A stretch of DNA of 64,000 bases, taken from Flavobacterium sp. GTDB lineage: Bacteria; Bacteroidota; Bacteroidia; Flavobacteriales; Flavobacteriaceae. The stretch lies in NCBI RefSeq assembly GCF_004211145.1, contig NZ_SEBS01000002.1:124001-188000 (forward strand). The letters are read 5' to 3'. The notes under the pieces were generated by a model that worked only from the letters and a program-made list of their open reading frames with translations, had not been told where the DNA came from and made no database searches. This document shows, piece by piece, positions 1 through 7,751 of this stretch (its first letter is position 1; every line of letters begins with the position of its first letter). Made by a program: the position numbers and the translations under genes.

Positions 1-2
1 GT

Positions 3-956
3 GAGAAAAACCGCGGACATGAACTCGATGGCAAAACCGTCGGCATCATCGGATATGGAAATATGGGGAAATCGTTCGCGAAGAAATTGCGCGGTTTCGA
101 CGTAAACGTTTTGTGTTGCGACATCTTGAAAAACGTCGGAGATGCAAATGCCAAACAAGTTTCGCTTGAGAAGTTGCAGCAAAAGTCCGACGTGCTGAGC
201 CTGCATATTCCATGGACGCCGCAAACCGATAAAATGGTGAACGCCGAATTCATCGGCGCGTTTCAAAAACCATTCTGGCTGATCAACACATCCCGCGGGA
301 AAAACGTCGTAACCGATGATCTGGTTTCGGCATTGAAGTCGGGAAAAATACTTGGAGCAGGACTCGATGTCTTGGAGTATGAAAAATCGTCGTTCGAAAC
401 GCTGTTTTCAGGCGAGATTCCCGCGGCTTTCCGATATTTGTTAGAATCAAACAACGTTATATTATCGCCGCACATCGCGGGTTGGACCGTCGAAAGCAAG
501 CAGCGTTTGGCGCAGGTTATCGTCGATAAGATCAAAATGCTTTATTTCGGAACACCTAAATCGGCGGAACCTGAAGCCCGCGTCACGGGAATAGGTGGCG
601 TTTTCTTCAAGACAAAAAATCCCGACGAACTCAAGGATTGGTACAAAAAACACCTCGGCCTGAACACCGATCAATACGGTTGCACGTTCTGGTGGAAAGA
701 CCGATACGGCAACGATTGTTCGACGCAATGGTCGCCATTCGCTGAAGACACGACGTACTACGAACCATCGGAAAAACAATTCATGCAAAATTTTAGGGTT
801 TCAAATCTCGATCTGCTCTTGGAGAAATTAGCGGCCGATGGCGTAACGATGGTAGGCGAGCCCGAAGCCCATGAATACGGCAAATTCGGTTGGATACTCG
901 ACCCTGAAGGCAACAAAATTGAACTTTGGGAGCCCAACGACCGCGCGTTTCTGTGA
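3..956 (+). CDS. 2-hydroxyacid dehydrogenase C-terminal part fused to a VOC/glyoxalase domain (5' partial)
   Basis: The frame is open from the left edge, so the N-terminal substrate-binding part lies outside the window. The first part is the Rossmann NAD-binding domain of the D-2-hydroxyacid dehydrogenase family: a GxGxxG-type loop (GIIGYGNMGKS), the catalytic Arg in NTSRG, an Asp-Val-x-Glu stretch, and the catalytic His in SPHIAGWT. After about 185 visible residues, without a stop, a complete vicinal-oxygen-chelate domain begins at VTGIGGVFF and runs to the end (YKKHLGL, FWWKDRYGN, ILDPEGNKIELWEP). In related bacteria these are normally separate proteins, and the VOC protein begins with Met at the place where this one has Ala-Arg. 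The oxidoreductase call is firm; the substrate cannot be read. No terminator is seen before the next gene. Confidence 0.85.
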   Translation, partial: EKNRGHELDGKTVGIIGYGNMGKSFAKKLRGFDVNVLCCDILKNVGDANAKQVSLEKLQQKSDVLSLHIPWTPQTDKMVNAEFIGAFQKPFWLINTSRGKNVVTDDLVSALKSGKILGAGLDVLEYEKSSFETLFSGEIPAAFRYLLESNNVILSPHIAGWTVESKQRLAQVIVDKIKMLYFGTPKSAEPEARVTGIGGVFFKTKNPDELKDWYKKHLGLNTDQYGCTFWWKDRYGNDCSTQWSPFAEDTTYYEPSEKQFMQNFRVSNLDLLLEKLAADGVTMVGEPEAHEYGKFGWILDPEGNKIELWEPNDRAFL

Positions 957-1044
957 TTTTTATTTATATTTAGCCGCTAAACAAACGAGAACGGGCGTTA
1001 CCTGTTTTTATTTTTAACCACACCAATAATCAAACAAAATTACA

Positions 1045-1380
1045 ATGGAAGCACAAAAAGTGGACATGTTCCTCATGATGAACAGCAAATTTTTCGAAGC
1101 ACATCAAATTCCTCAGATCCGTGAGCGTTTGACCGCTTTGGACGAATCAAAAGCCGTTATGGTCCAAACTATCGGGTTCAAGGATCCGACGACAAGCTTG
1201 ATCATCTCATTGCTTGCGGGCGGACTCGGAATCGATCGTTTCTACATCGGGGACACAGGTCTTGGCATCGCGAAATTGCTTACATGCGGCGGATTGGGAA
1301 TCTGGTCGATCGTTGACTGGTTCCTTATCATGGGCGCAACCCGCGAGAAAAACATGGAAGCCCTTAACCAGGTAATCTAA
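1045..1380 (+). CDS. TM2 domain-containing membrane protein
   Basis: A 111-residue protein with a soluble N-terminal third, then a typical TM2 domain from about residue 48: a first hydrophobic helix (SLIISLLAGGLGIDRFYIGD) containing the family's G-x-D-R-F-Y turn, and a second helix ending in IVDWFLI. TM2 proteins are small two-helix inner membrane proteins of unsettled function, often beside DUF2752 genes in Bacteroidota. It is the first gene of a tightly packed set: the next start is 2 nt after its stop. The ATG at 1045 is preceded by an A-rich leader and no Shine-Dalgarno sequence, as is usual in this phylum. Confidence 0.9.
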   Translation: MEAQKVDMFLMMNSKFFEAHQIPQIRERLTALDESKAVMVQTIGFKDPTTSLIISLLAGGLGIDRFYIGDTGLGIAKLLTCGGLGIWSIVDWFLIMGATREKNMEALNQVI

Positions 1381-1382
1381 AC

Positions 1383-1790
1383 ATGAAGAAAGACAGGTTG
1401 TATTCCGTTTTGGGATGGGCTTGTCTGGCTGGGTATCTCTATTTGTTCGTTTATCTGTTTGTGATTCCTGCCGATCTTGGAATCGGAGTCTGCATATTTA
1501 AACATATAACAGGGATACCTTGTCCTTCTTGCGGTTCGACAAGAGCCGTAAAAGCATTGCTTCATGGCGACATCATTGGCTCACTTGGCCTTAATCCCAT
1601 CGGGTTGTTGTTGTCACTGCTGATGCTGATCATTCCCGTTTGGCTTATCGCCGACATTTCACAAAACAAACAAAGCCTTTACCTTTTTTACCGACGATTT
1701 GAACACGTTGTACGGAAGCCCGGAATCGCGGCATTCCTCATCGTTCTCGTCGTGGCGAATTGGGTTTGGGGAATCTGCAAAGGATTATGA
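1383..1790 (+). CDS. DUF2752 domain-containing membrane protein
   Basis: 135 residues with about three hydrophobic helices. The diagnostic DUF2752 motif is CPSCGSTRA around residues 45-53, just after the first helix, followed by LLHGDIIGSLGLNP, the second conserved block of the family. The function of the family is unknown. The paired cysteines could bind a metal or form a disulfide, which is inference. It starts 2 nt after the TM2 gene, and its stop overlaps the start of the next gene in an ATGA arrangement, pointing to translational coupling. Confidence 0.88.
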   Translation: MKKDRLYSVLGWACLAGYLYLFVYLFVIPADLGIGVCIFKHITGIPCPSCGSTRAVKALLHGDIIGSLGLNPIGLLLSLLMLIIPVWLIADISQNKQSLYLFYRRFEHVVRKPGIAAFLIVLVVANWVWGICKGL

Positions 1791-2212
1791 TTCAAGAATT
1801 CGCCTACAAACCATACGAACACGAAGCTGAGAAAGCCTCGAACAGTTACCTGATGTCACTCGTGGCCATCGTGGCCGGATTGCCGTTGCCAATCGTAAAT
1901 CTTCTCGCGACATTCCTATACTTCATCGCGACGCGCAAATCGACATATTTTGTACGTTGGCACACCACGCAGGCATTGCTATCGCAGCTGGTTTTGATGC
2001 CCGTGAACAGCGTTTCGTTTTGGTGGACGATCTCGATCATTTTTAGGGGAGAAGAAGTTTCGAACCACTATTTTGCGTGGTTGTTCAGCGCGATCATTTT
2101 TAATATCGTCGAATTCGGTTCCACGATTTATTCGGCGGTGCAAACCCGAAAAGGAAAACACGTCGAACTCTGGTTCATCGGCGGAATCACTAACATGATA
2201 GTCAGGAAATAA
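1787..2212 (+). CDS. small multi-helix membrane protein (DUF4870-like)
   Basis: 141 residues from the ATG at 1787. A longer frame exists upstream, but the ATG overlapping the DUF2752 stop (ATGA, 1787-1790) is the natural coupled start. Three to four hydrophobic helices are visible, with a charged loop and the pattern VRWHTTQALLSQL between helices. A block of this kind (VRWHAxQ, VxxHxxQ) is typical of DUF4870-type membrane proteins, so the call is by pattern rather than full-length certainty. Its stop overlaps the start of the M48 peptidase by one base (TAATG), so the genes are very likely one translation unit. Function unknown. Confidence 0.7.
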   Translation: MIQEFAYKPYEHEAEKASNSYLMSLVAIVAGLPLPIVNLLATFLYFIATRKSTYFVRWHTTQALLSQLVLMPVNSVSFWWTISIIFRGEEVSNHYFAWLFSAIIFNIVEFGSTIYSAVQTRKGKHVELWFIGGITNMIVRK

Positions 2213-3000
2213 TGATACAAAAAACCGTACTTCAGGGATTGGCGTTTGCCGCATCGTTTGTTGCACTCTGGTTCGCGTTGTCGAAACTCGACTTCGTAAA
2301 ATATTTCCACATCGAACAGAATCGCGGGGAAACCGAACAGAAGATCGGCGACCTGATTTGGGAATCGATAGAGAAAACTGAAACCGTCATCAAGAACGAT
2401 TCGGTCACCGAGCCGCTTGAGAAACTCTTCAAGCACATTGCCAAAGAAAACGACATCGACAAGGACGATATCCACATACATATCATTGAAAACAGTGAGA
2501 TCAACGCTTTTGCACTTCCTGCTGGCCATTTGGTCGTCTACACGGGATTGCTTGAAAAATGCGACTCGGAATCAGAACTCGCAGGCGTTTTAGGACACGA
2601 AATCGCCCACATCGAAAAAGATCACGTGATGAAAAAGCTCGTCAAGGAATTCGGGCTCGCGATGCTCGTGTCGATGACGACCGGCGGAAAAGGCGGAAAC
2701 ATGACACGTGAAATGCTGCACAAACTTTCGTCGACGGCCTACGACAGATCGCTTGAATCAGAAGCCGATCGCGAGTCGGTCGAATACCTCGAGAAAGCCA
2801 ACCTCGACCCTGAGAAATTCGGCGAATTCCTGTTCGATATGTCGCGCAAGGACGCGATGCCATCGGCCGTGTATTGGGTAAGCACGCATCCGGAATCAGA
2901 GGAACGCGCGCTTGAAATCATTGAAGATATCAAAGGAAAGAAATTCAAGGTTGTGAAAGTGCTCACCGATAAAGAATGGAAAAACCTGACGGCGCGATAA
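2212..3000 (+). CDS. M48 family zinc metallopeptidase, membrane anchored
   Basis: 262 residues. One N-terminal hydrophobic helix (about residues 6-24) is followed by the M48 catalytic domain: zinc motif HEIAH at about 129-133, preceded by the conserved NAFALPAGHLVVYTGLL block, and the third ligand Glu in LESEAD near residue 184. A late STHPESEERA block is also typical of the family. M48 enzymes are housekeeping proteases for misfolded membrane or envelope proteins. Unlike LoiP/BepA there is no lipobox or TPR tail here; the single helix suggests anchoring in the inner membrane with the domain outside or inside (topology not decided). Its coupling to three small membrane proteins suggests these are partners or clients, which is inference. 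Confidence 0.9.
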   Translation: MIQKTVLQGLAFAASFVALWFALSKLDFVKYFHIEQNRGETEQKIGDLIWESIEKTETVIKNDSVTEPLEKLFKHIAKENDIDKDDIHIHIIENSEINAFALPAGHLVVYTGLLEKCDSESELAGVLGHEIAHIEKDHVMKKLVKEFGLAMLVSMTTGGKGGNMTREMLHKLSSTAYDRSLESEADRESVEYLEKANLDPEKFGEFLFDMSRKDAMPSAVYWVSTHPESEERALEIIEDIKGKKFKVVKVLTDKEWKNLTAR

Positions 3001-3012
3001 TCAACCACAACC

Positions 3013-3414
3013 GTGAAATACGTAACCGACAACAACAAGCCAATCATTGGAATCGTGCTGATAATCTTGTTGCTCGTGATCAGGATCAATATCGACGATA
3101 AGCGGGAACGCGAAATACAGGAAAACATCAAGACGCACAGATTCGAAACCGTTGCCAAAGTCACGAGTTATTCCATGGACGATTCCGGCCCGCACTATGG
3201 TTTCAAATATTTTTACGAAGACAAGGAATACAACAATGCAAACCCGAGTTATGACGGCGTCGGGGAATTGTCGAAAGGGAAATATTACCGATTGGAACTG
3301 TCTGCCCAAAACCCGCATTTCTCCAATATTCTTTTAGGACAAGAAGTTACGGATACGATCCTTATCAAAAAAGCCGGATTGATGAAAAATTACGTCGAAG
3401 GTTTGTTTAACTGA
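3013..3414 (+). CDS. uncharacterised single-pass membrane protein
   Basis: 133 residues from a GTG start at 3013, 12 nt after the peptidase stop; no in-frame ATG lies near. One N-terminal helix (PIIGIVLIILLLVI, about residues 9-23) is followed by a soluble domain of about 100 residues with alternating charged and aromatic residues (GFKYFYEDKEY, KYYRLEL). The domain resembles small beta-sandwich proteins of the DUF3592 kind, but I do not recognise a definite family. It closes the TM2/DUF2752/M48 set. Its stop lies 2 nt from the stop of the convergent OlsF-like gene, with no terminator hairpin between. Confidence 0.7.
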   Translation: MKYVTDNNKPIIGIVLIILLLVIRINIDDKREREIQENIKTHRFETVAKVTSYSMDDSGPHYGFKYFYEDKEYNNANPSYDGVGELSKGKYYRLELSAQNPHFSNILLGQEVTDTILIKKAGLMKNYVEGLFN

Positions 3415-3416
3415 TC

Positions 3417-5222
3417 TTAGATTTTGCCTTTTTCCAACTTGCGTTCGAGTTCCGCCTGGAATTCTTCCATCACAGGTTTTACCGTGCTGTCAGGCAGATC
3501 GGCGATTCGGATGTACATCAAACCGTCGACCGAATTGTTGAACAACGGATCCACGTTGAACGCGATAACCTTCGCATTCTGCTTGATGTATTTCTTGATA
3601 AGTACGGGCAAACGCAAATTCCCAGGTTCGACCTCGTCGATGATCTTATCGAATTTGTTGAGGTCGGCTTCGGCTTCATTGAACACGAAATCCTTGTCGG
3701 CATCCTTTAGTTTTACCTTGAATTCCTTTTTCGGAGAAACCAGCGACGCGACATACGGATCGTAATAATGCGACTTCATGAACTCGATCATGAGCGATTT
3801 CGAGAAGTTTGAGAATTGGTTCGAGATGCTCACGCCGCCGATGAGATATTTGTGGTCGGGAAAACGCAACGTCAGGTGCACGATGCCTTTCCAAAGCAGG
3901 AACAACGGCATCGGTTTTTGTTGGTATTCGCGGATGATGAACGCGCGGCCCATCTCGATCGACTGGTTCATCATGCCGAAAAGCTCGGGTTCGAAACGGA
4001 AAAGTTCGTGCAGATAGAAACCATCGATGCCGTATTTCGGGAAAATTTCCATGCCCATTCCCATTCGGTACGCGCCTGCGATGCACTTCGCCTCGTCGTC
4101 CCAAAGGAACATGTGATGGTAATATTTGTCGTATTTGTCAAGATCGATCGACTCGTTCGTGCCTTCGCCGACCTCGCGGAATGTAATCTCGCGCAAACGC
4201 CCGATCTCGTGCAGGATGTTCGGGATTTTTTCGGCCTCGGTAAAGAAAACCTCGTAATTCTTACTGCGCGTCAAACAAGCGTCGTCGGTCGCACGCAACG
4301 CATCAACTTCTTCGATGATCTTGTCTATGTTGGCCGGACGCACGATTTGCTTGGGCGGTTTTTGCAGTTTGAGGTTCGGGGAATTCAGGAAAGAATCCTC
4401 GGTCTCGAAAGCATTGGCAAGCATGTAGGTCTTTGTGCGCAGGAATGTCGAATATTCGTCGATCGTCGCGTATTCGTTTTGTTCGCTCACGGGAATCGGT
4501 TTCCCGATGCGGACTTTTATCACGCGATTCTTCTGGGTAAGCAGTTCACTCGGCAATTTCGCAGTGCGTAACGTATCGCTGATCTTCGACAGGATGTAAA
4601 AGAACCAACTGTTTTTCGCGTGGAAGTAAATCGGGATGACCGGAACCTGCGCCTTTCGGATAACTTTGATCGCGCCTTCTTCCCACGGTTTGTCGACCAT
4701 GAGTTTCCCGTCCTTATATGTGGAAACTTCGCCTGCCGGGAACATTCCCAACGGCTTTCCGTCGCTCAAATGCCTGAAGGTTTCTTTGAGCCCGATGACA
4801 CTCGACGCCTGTTCCTTGTGGGTTTCAAAAGGATTCACGGGCATGATGTACGGCTTTAGCGGCTCGATTCTATGCAATAGGAAATTGGCGATGATCTTGA
4901 AATCGGGTTCACGCTCGAGCATGAGTTTCAAAAGCAGCACGCCGTCGATTCCGCCAAGCGGATGGTTTGAAATCGTGATATACGCGCCATCTTTGGGCAA
5001 GCGCTTCAGATCTTCCTCAGGGATTTCGAACCTGATCTGCAACTCATCAATCATTGAATTGAGGAATTCCAAAGCCGGTTCGTCCATGTGACGTTCGTAG
5101 ATCTTTTTTAGGGCCGAAATACGCAGCACTTTCATCAGCACCCAGCCGGCAAAAGTCCCGAAAACTCCGTATTTGTCAGCATTGATCGCGCGGGCGATTT
5201 CTTTAGCGGTGACGAGCCCCAT
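3417..5222 (-). CDS. olsF: bifunctional acyltransferase, OlsF-like (aminolipid synthesis)
   Basis: 601 residues with two acyltransferase domains. The N-terminal half is a PlsC-type glycerolipid acyltransferase: NHPLGGIDG (the H-x4-D catalytic box) near residue 85, FPAGEVS in the position of the family's FPEG box, and a VPVIPIYF block. The C-terminal half is a GNAT/hemolysin-like N-acyltransferase with AKCIAGAYRMGMG and ELFRFEP...MGRAFI. This order and length match OlsF, described in Serratia proteamaculans and Flavobacterium johnsoniae, which makes ornithine-type aminolipids by N- and O-acylation. The amino acid used here cannot be read; glycine-containing lipids are another possibility in this phylum. 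A -7 box TATCTTTG (5242-5249, minus strand) lies 20 nt before the ATG. Confidence 0.82.
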   Translation of the reverse strand: MGLVTAKEIARAINADKYGVFGTFAGWVLMKVLRISALKKIYERHMDEPALEFLNSMIDELQIRFEIPEEDLKRLPKDGAYITISNHPLGGIDGVLLLKLMLEREPDFKIIANFLLHRIEPLKPYIMPVNPFETHKEQASSVIGLKETFRHLSDGKPLGMFPAGEVSTYKDGKLMVDKPWEEGAIKVIRKAQVPVIPIYFHAKNSWFFYILSKISDTLRTAKLPSELLTQKNRVIKVRIGKPIPVSEQNEYATIDEYSTFLRTKTYMLANAFETEDSFLNSPNLKLQKPPKQIVRPANIDKIIEEVDALRATDDACLTRSKNYEVFFTEAEKIPNILHEIGRLREITFREVGEGTNESIDLDKYDKYYHHMFLWDDEAKCIAGAYRMGMGMEIFPKYGIDGFYLHELFRFEPELFGMMNQSIEMGRAFIIREYQQKPMPLFLLWKGIVHLTLRFPDHKYLIGGVSISNQFSNFSKSLMIEFMKSHYYDPYVASLVSPKKEFKVKLKDADKDFVFNEAEADLNKFDKIIDEVEPGNLRLPVLIKKYIKQNAKVIAFNVDPLFNNSVDGLMYIRIADLPDSTVKPVMEEFQAELERKLEKGKI

Positions 5223-5339
5223 TTTGGTTTGGTTTATCGGGCAAAGATAGGAAAATTACGATAGGTTAAGGCAGGGTTAATATTGCATTTGTCGTAAAAA
5301 TACGGTAGGTTTTGCGATAACTGTTGAGATAAATCTAGA

Positions 5340-5578
5340 TATGAGTTATGAGATTTGAGTATTGGGTTTTTCGGATCGATAAGAAGAAAGTCAATAGCAT
5401 TTTCAGAGATCTGTGGAAATCCCAACGATATGATTCGCGGTCGCGATTCTTGCCTGACGTTGGTTTTTCGTTTTGAAAAAGAGCAATACGTATGCGACAT
5501 TCCCCGACAAATCCTAACTTTGGAATCCGCAAACGTCTAACTACCGCCAATCACTCAATACTCAAATCTCACAACTCA
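5340..5578. repeat. inverted pair of TGAGnnn heptamer repeats
   Basis: The left arm 5342-5364 reads as heptamers TGAGTTA-TGAGATT-TGAGTAT-TG. The right arm 5556-5578 is its reverse complement at 22 of 23 positions. The 191 nt between hold no convincing gene. The same degenerate heptamers recur at 31867-31935 between atpD and atpC. This fills most of the 365-nt gap between the OlsF-like gene and the exonuclease gene. Confidence 0.7.
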
Positions 5579-5587
5579 CTACTATCA

Positions 5588-6349
5588 ATGAAAATCATCT
5601 CCTACAACGTCAACGGCATCCGCGCCGCCATCAACAAAGGTTTCATCGATTGGTTGCAACAGGCAAACCCTGACGTGATTTGTCTTCAGGAAATAAAGGC
5701 GACCCAGGATCAGGTTCCGACGCAATTGATCAGCGACGCGGGTTACCCGTACCAATATTATTTCTCGGCCCAGAAAAAAGGATATTCGGGTGTTGCGATC
5801 CTGTCGAAAATCAAGCCGAACCACGTCGCGTACGGCACGGGAATTCCCACGATGGACTTTGAAGGCCGAAACCTGCGCGCCGATTTCGACGGCCTTTCCG
5901 TGATGAGTTTATACCTGCCGTCGGGCACAAACATCGCGCGACTCGACCACAAGTTCCAATATATGGACGATTTCCACGATTACATTTCAGAATTGCGCAG
6001 GGAAATTCCGAACCTGATCATCGGTGGCGATTACAACATTTGCCACAACGCGATCGATATCCACGACCCGATCCGAAACCAGAACGTGTCGGGCTTTTTG
6101 CCGCGCGAACGCCAATGGTTGGGCATGTTCATGGAATCCGGTTTCATCGATTCGTTCCGGCATTTCAATCAGGATCCGCACAATTACACGTGGTGGACAT
6201 ATCGCGCAAACGCCCGCGCCAATAACAAGGGCTGGCGTCTCGATTACCTGTTGGTCACGCGCGAGATCGAACACCGGCTACAGCGCGCCGTGATCCTGAA
6301 GGACGCGCATCATTCGGACCATTGCCCTGTTATGGTCGAACTCGAATGA
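5588..6349 (+). CDS. xth: exodeoxyribonuclease III
   Basis: 254 residues, the usual length. The start is the ATG at 5588, where the protein begins directly with the conserved SYNVNGIRAA block; the open frame upstream is repeat-derived. All catalytic blocks of the EEP/ExoIII family are visible: ICLQEIKA (metal-binding Glu), GGDYNICH (Asp and Asn), RLDYLL and the final HSDHCPV (Asp-His). It cleaves abasic sites and removes 3' blocks in base excision repair in the cytoplasm. A -7 type box TAACTTTG (5515-5522) lies about 65 nt upstream. Transcribed alone; no partner gene is apparent. Confidence 0.93.
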   Translation: MKIISYNVNGIRAAINKGFIDWLQQANPDVICLQEIKATQDQVPTQLISDAGYPYQYYFSAQKKGYSGVAILSKIKPNHVAYGTGIPTMDFEGRNLRADFDGLSVMSLYLPSGTNIARLDHKFQYMDDFHDYISELRREIPNLIIGGDYNICHNAIDIHDPIRNQNVSGFLPRERQWLGMFMESGFIDSFRHFNQDPHNYTWWTYRANARANNKGWRLDYLLVTREIEHRLQRAVILKDAHHSDHCPVMVELE

Positions 6350-6357
6350 CTCTGAAA

Positions 6358-6378
6358 CTTCGACATTCGTTATTCGTT
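6358..6378. repeat. short heptamer repeat after the exonuclease gene
   Basis: Three heptamers CTTCGAC-ATTCGTT-ATTCGTT directly follow the exonuclease stop. They are of the same style as the GTCnTTC heptamers at 46.1-46.3 kb. Too short to be sure on its own. Confidence 0.4.
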
Positions 6379-6657
6379 GATCATCTGTTCCAAGTTCAAA
6401 AACCACCATCGGACTTCGAACAATAAATAAGTGATTTGTTGAAATCGAGTGAATAACTTTTTAAAATCATCGACAGCCCGCGGATTCGACGGGTTATTTT
6501 TGTAGCGAGGAGCATTTTCCGGCTTTCCGTTGCAATCTTTTTTGCAAAATGTCGGATTTGCACACTTTGCAACGAGCTTCCTTTGGTCGCCGTCGCAAAA
6601 TGGCAAATCCAGGCATTTTTCTAAAAAAGGATTTTCACTGCAATCCGGGCTGGACAA
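6370..6657 (-). CDS. possible small cysteine-rich protein (doubtful)
   Basis: A 95-codon frame with a TTG start at 6655-6657 in the 380-nt gap between the exonuclease and OmpA genes. It encodes six cysteines in its first 45 residues (spaced in pairs, for example FCKKDC), then a basic middle and an aromatic C-terminus. There is no ATG start, no signal peptide and no clear promoter, and codon use is less biased than in neighbours. It may be a real secreted or metal-binding peptide, a remnant, or chance. I do not recognise a family. Confidence 0.25.
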   Translation of the reverse strand: MSSPDCSENPFLEKCLDLPFCDGDQRKLVAKCANPTFCKKDCNGKPENAPRYKNNPSNPRAVDDFKKLFTRFQQITYLLFEVRWWFLNLEQMINE

Positions 6658-6730
6658 TCGTCATTCATAAACGTTTCGTTATCCGGAATGCATGTATCAA
6701 ATAAACAATAAACGATTCAACAATCAAACA

Positions 6731-7687
6731 ATGAAAAGAATCACCCTGATCCTGATCGTCGCCGCAATGGCAAGCTCGTGCGTTTCCAAAAAACTCTACA
6801 CCGAGCTTGAAGACCGTTACGCCAAACTAAAAAAGGAAAACCGCGCGCTCGCCGACAAGAACGACGAGGCCACGAAAGAAAAGAACCAACTCGATCTCGA
6901 CTACAAAGCGGTCCAGGACGAACTGGCGAAGACCAAATCAGAACGCGACAAGCTGCAAAACGATTACACGGCGGCTTCGAACAACTTAAAAAACCTTCAG
7001 GCTTCCTATTCGGCTCTCGAGAAAAACAGCAGCGACGAGTTGCAGACCAACATGAACAAGAACCGCGAATTGCTTGCGAAACTCGAGTCGAAAGAGAAAG
7101 CTTTGGCCGCCGAGCAAGCGCGCCTCGACAAACTGAAAGCCGACCTTGCATCGAGCTCAAGTCGTCTCGCCGAACTTGAAAACATCATGGCCTCAAAAGA
7201 CGCCGCGATGAAGAAACTAAAGGAAACACTTTCAAAAGCACTCAACAGCTTTGAAGGAAAAGGCCTGACGGTCGAACAAAAGAACGGAAAGGTCTACGTT
7301 TCAATGGAAAACAAATTGTTGTTTAGTTCAGGAAGTTGGGCCGTTGGGACTGAGGGTCGCCGCGCGGTCGTCGAAGTCGGGAAAGTATTGGGCGACAACC
7401 CTGATATCACCGTGCTTATCGAAGGTCACACTGACGACGTTCCTTACGCAGGTTCAGGCCCGATCGCCGACAACTGGGATCTTTCCACGAAACGCGCCAC
7501 GGCAATCGTTACGATCCTGAGTGAAAACAAAAAAATCAACAAAGAAAATCTTACAGCGGCCGGACGCAGCCAATATTCGCCCGTAGCCGGAAATGATTCT
7601 CCTGACGGGAAAGCGAAAAACCGTCGCATCGAAATCATCCTGACGCCAAAACTCGACGAGATTTCAAAAATGCTCAACGAGATTTAA
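6731..7687 (+). CDS. OmpA family lipoprotein with coiled coil
   Basis: 318 residues from the ATG at 6731, chosen because it gives a clean lipoprotein signal: hydrophobic stretch ITLILIVAAMA and lipobox ASSC with Cys at residue 17. Residues about 25-170 are rich in Lys, Glu, Leu and Asn with heptad character, predicting a long coiled coil. The C-terminal about 125 residues are the OmpA peptidoglycan-binding domain, with IEGHTDDVPY and the NRRIEI end block. The protein should sit in the outer membrane, facing the periplasm, and tether it to the cell wall. A strong shared terminator follows. Confidence 0.92.
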   Translation: MKRITLILIVAAMASSCVSKKLYTELEDRYAKLKKENRALADKNDEATKEKNQLDLDYKAVQDELAKTKSERDKLQNDYTAASNNLKNLQASYSALEKNSSDELQTNMNKNRELLAKLESKEKALAAEQARLDKLKADLASSSSRLAELENIMASKDAAMKKLKETLSKALNSFEGKGLTVEQKNGKVYVSMENKLLFSSGSWAVGTEGRRAVVEVGKVLGDNPDITVLIEGHTDDVPYAGSGPIADNWDLSTKRATAIVTILSENKKINKENLTAAGRSQYSPVAGNDSPDGKAKNRRIEIILTPKLDEISKMLNEI

Positions 7688-7704
7688 CAAAAGTTATCTA
7701 AACG

Positions 7705-7735
7705 AAAAAGGTTCCCCGAAAGAGGAACCTTTTTT
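7705..7735. terminator. bidirectional intrinsic terminator
   Basis: Perfect 11-bp stem AAAAAGGTTCC / GGAACCTTTTT with an 8-nt loop, between the convergent OmpA and sugar dehydrogenase genes. It has a T-run in both directions. Confidence 0.92.
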
Positions 7736-7751
7736 ATTTGTATCGAGTCGT

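Noticed and set aside
3816..4571. 251-codon frame antisense to the OlsF-like gene
   Set aside because: The opposite strand encodes a full known enzyme; this frame lacks domain motifs and a start context.
5234..5550. Small frames on both strands between the OlsF-like gene and the exonuclease gene
   Set aside because: They are made largely of the inverted heptamer arms (ILKSHNS appears on both strands for this reason) and have no protein-like features.
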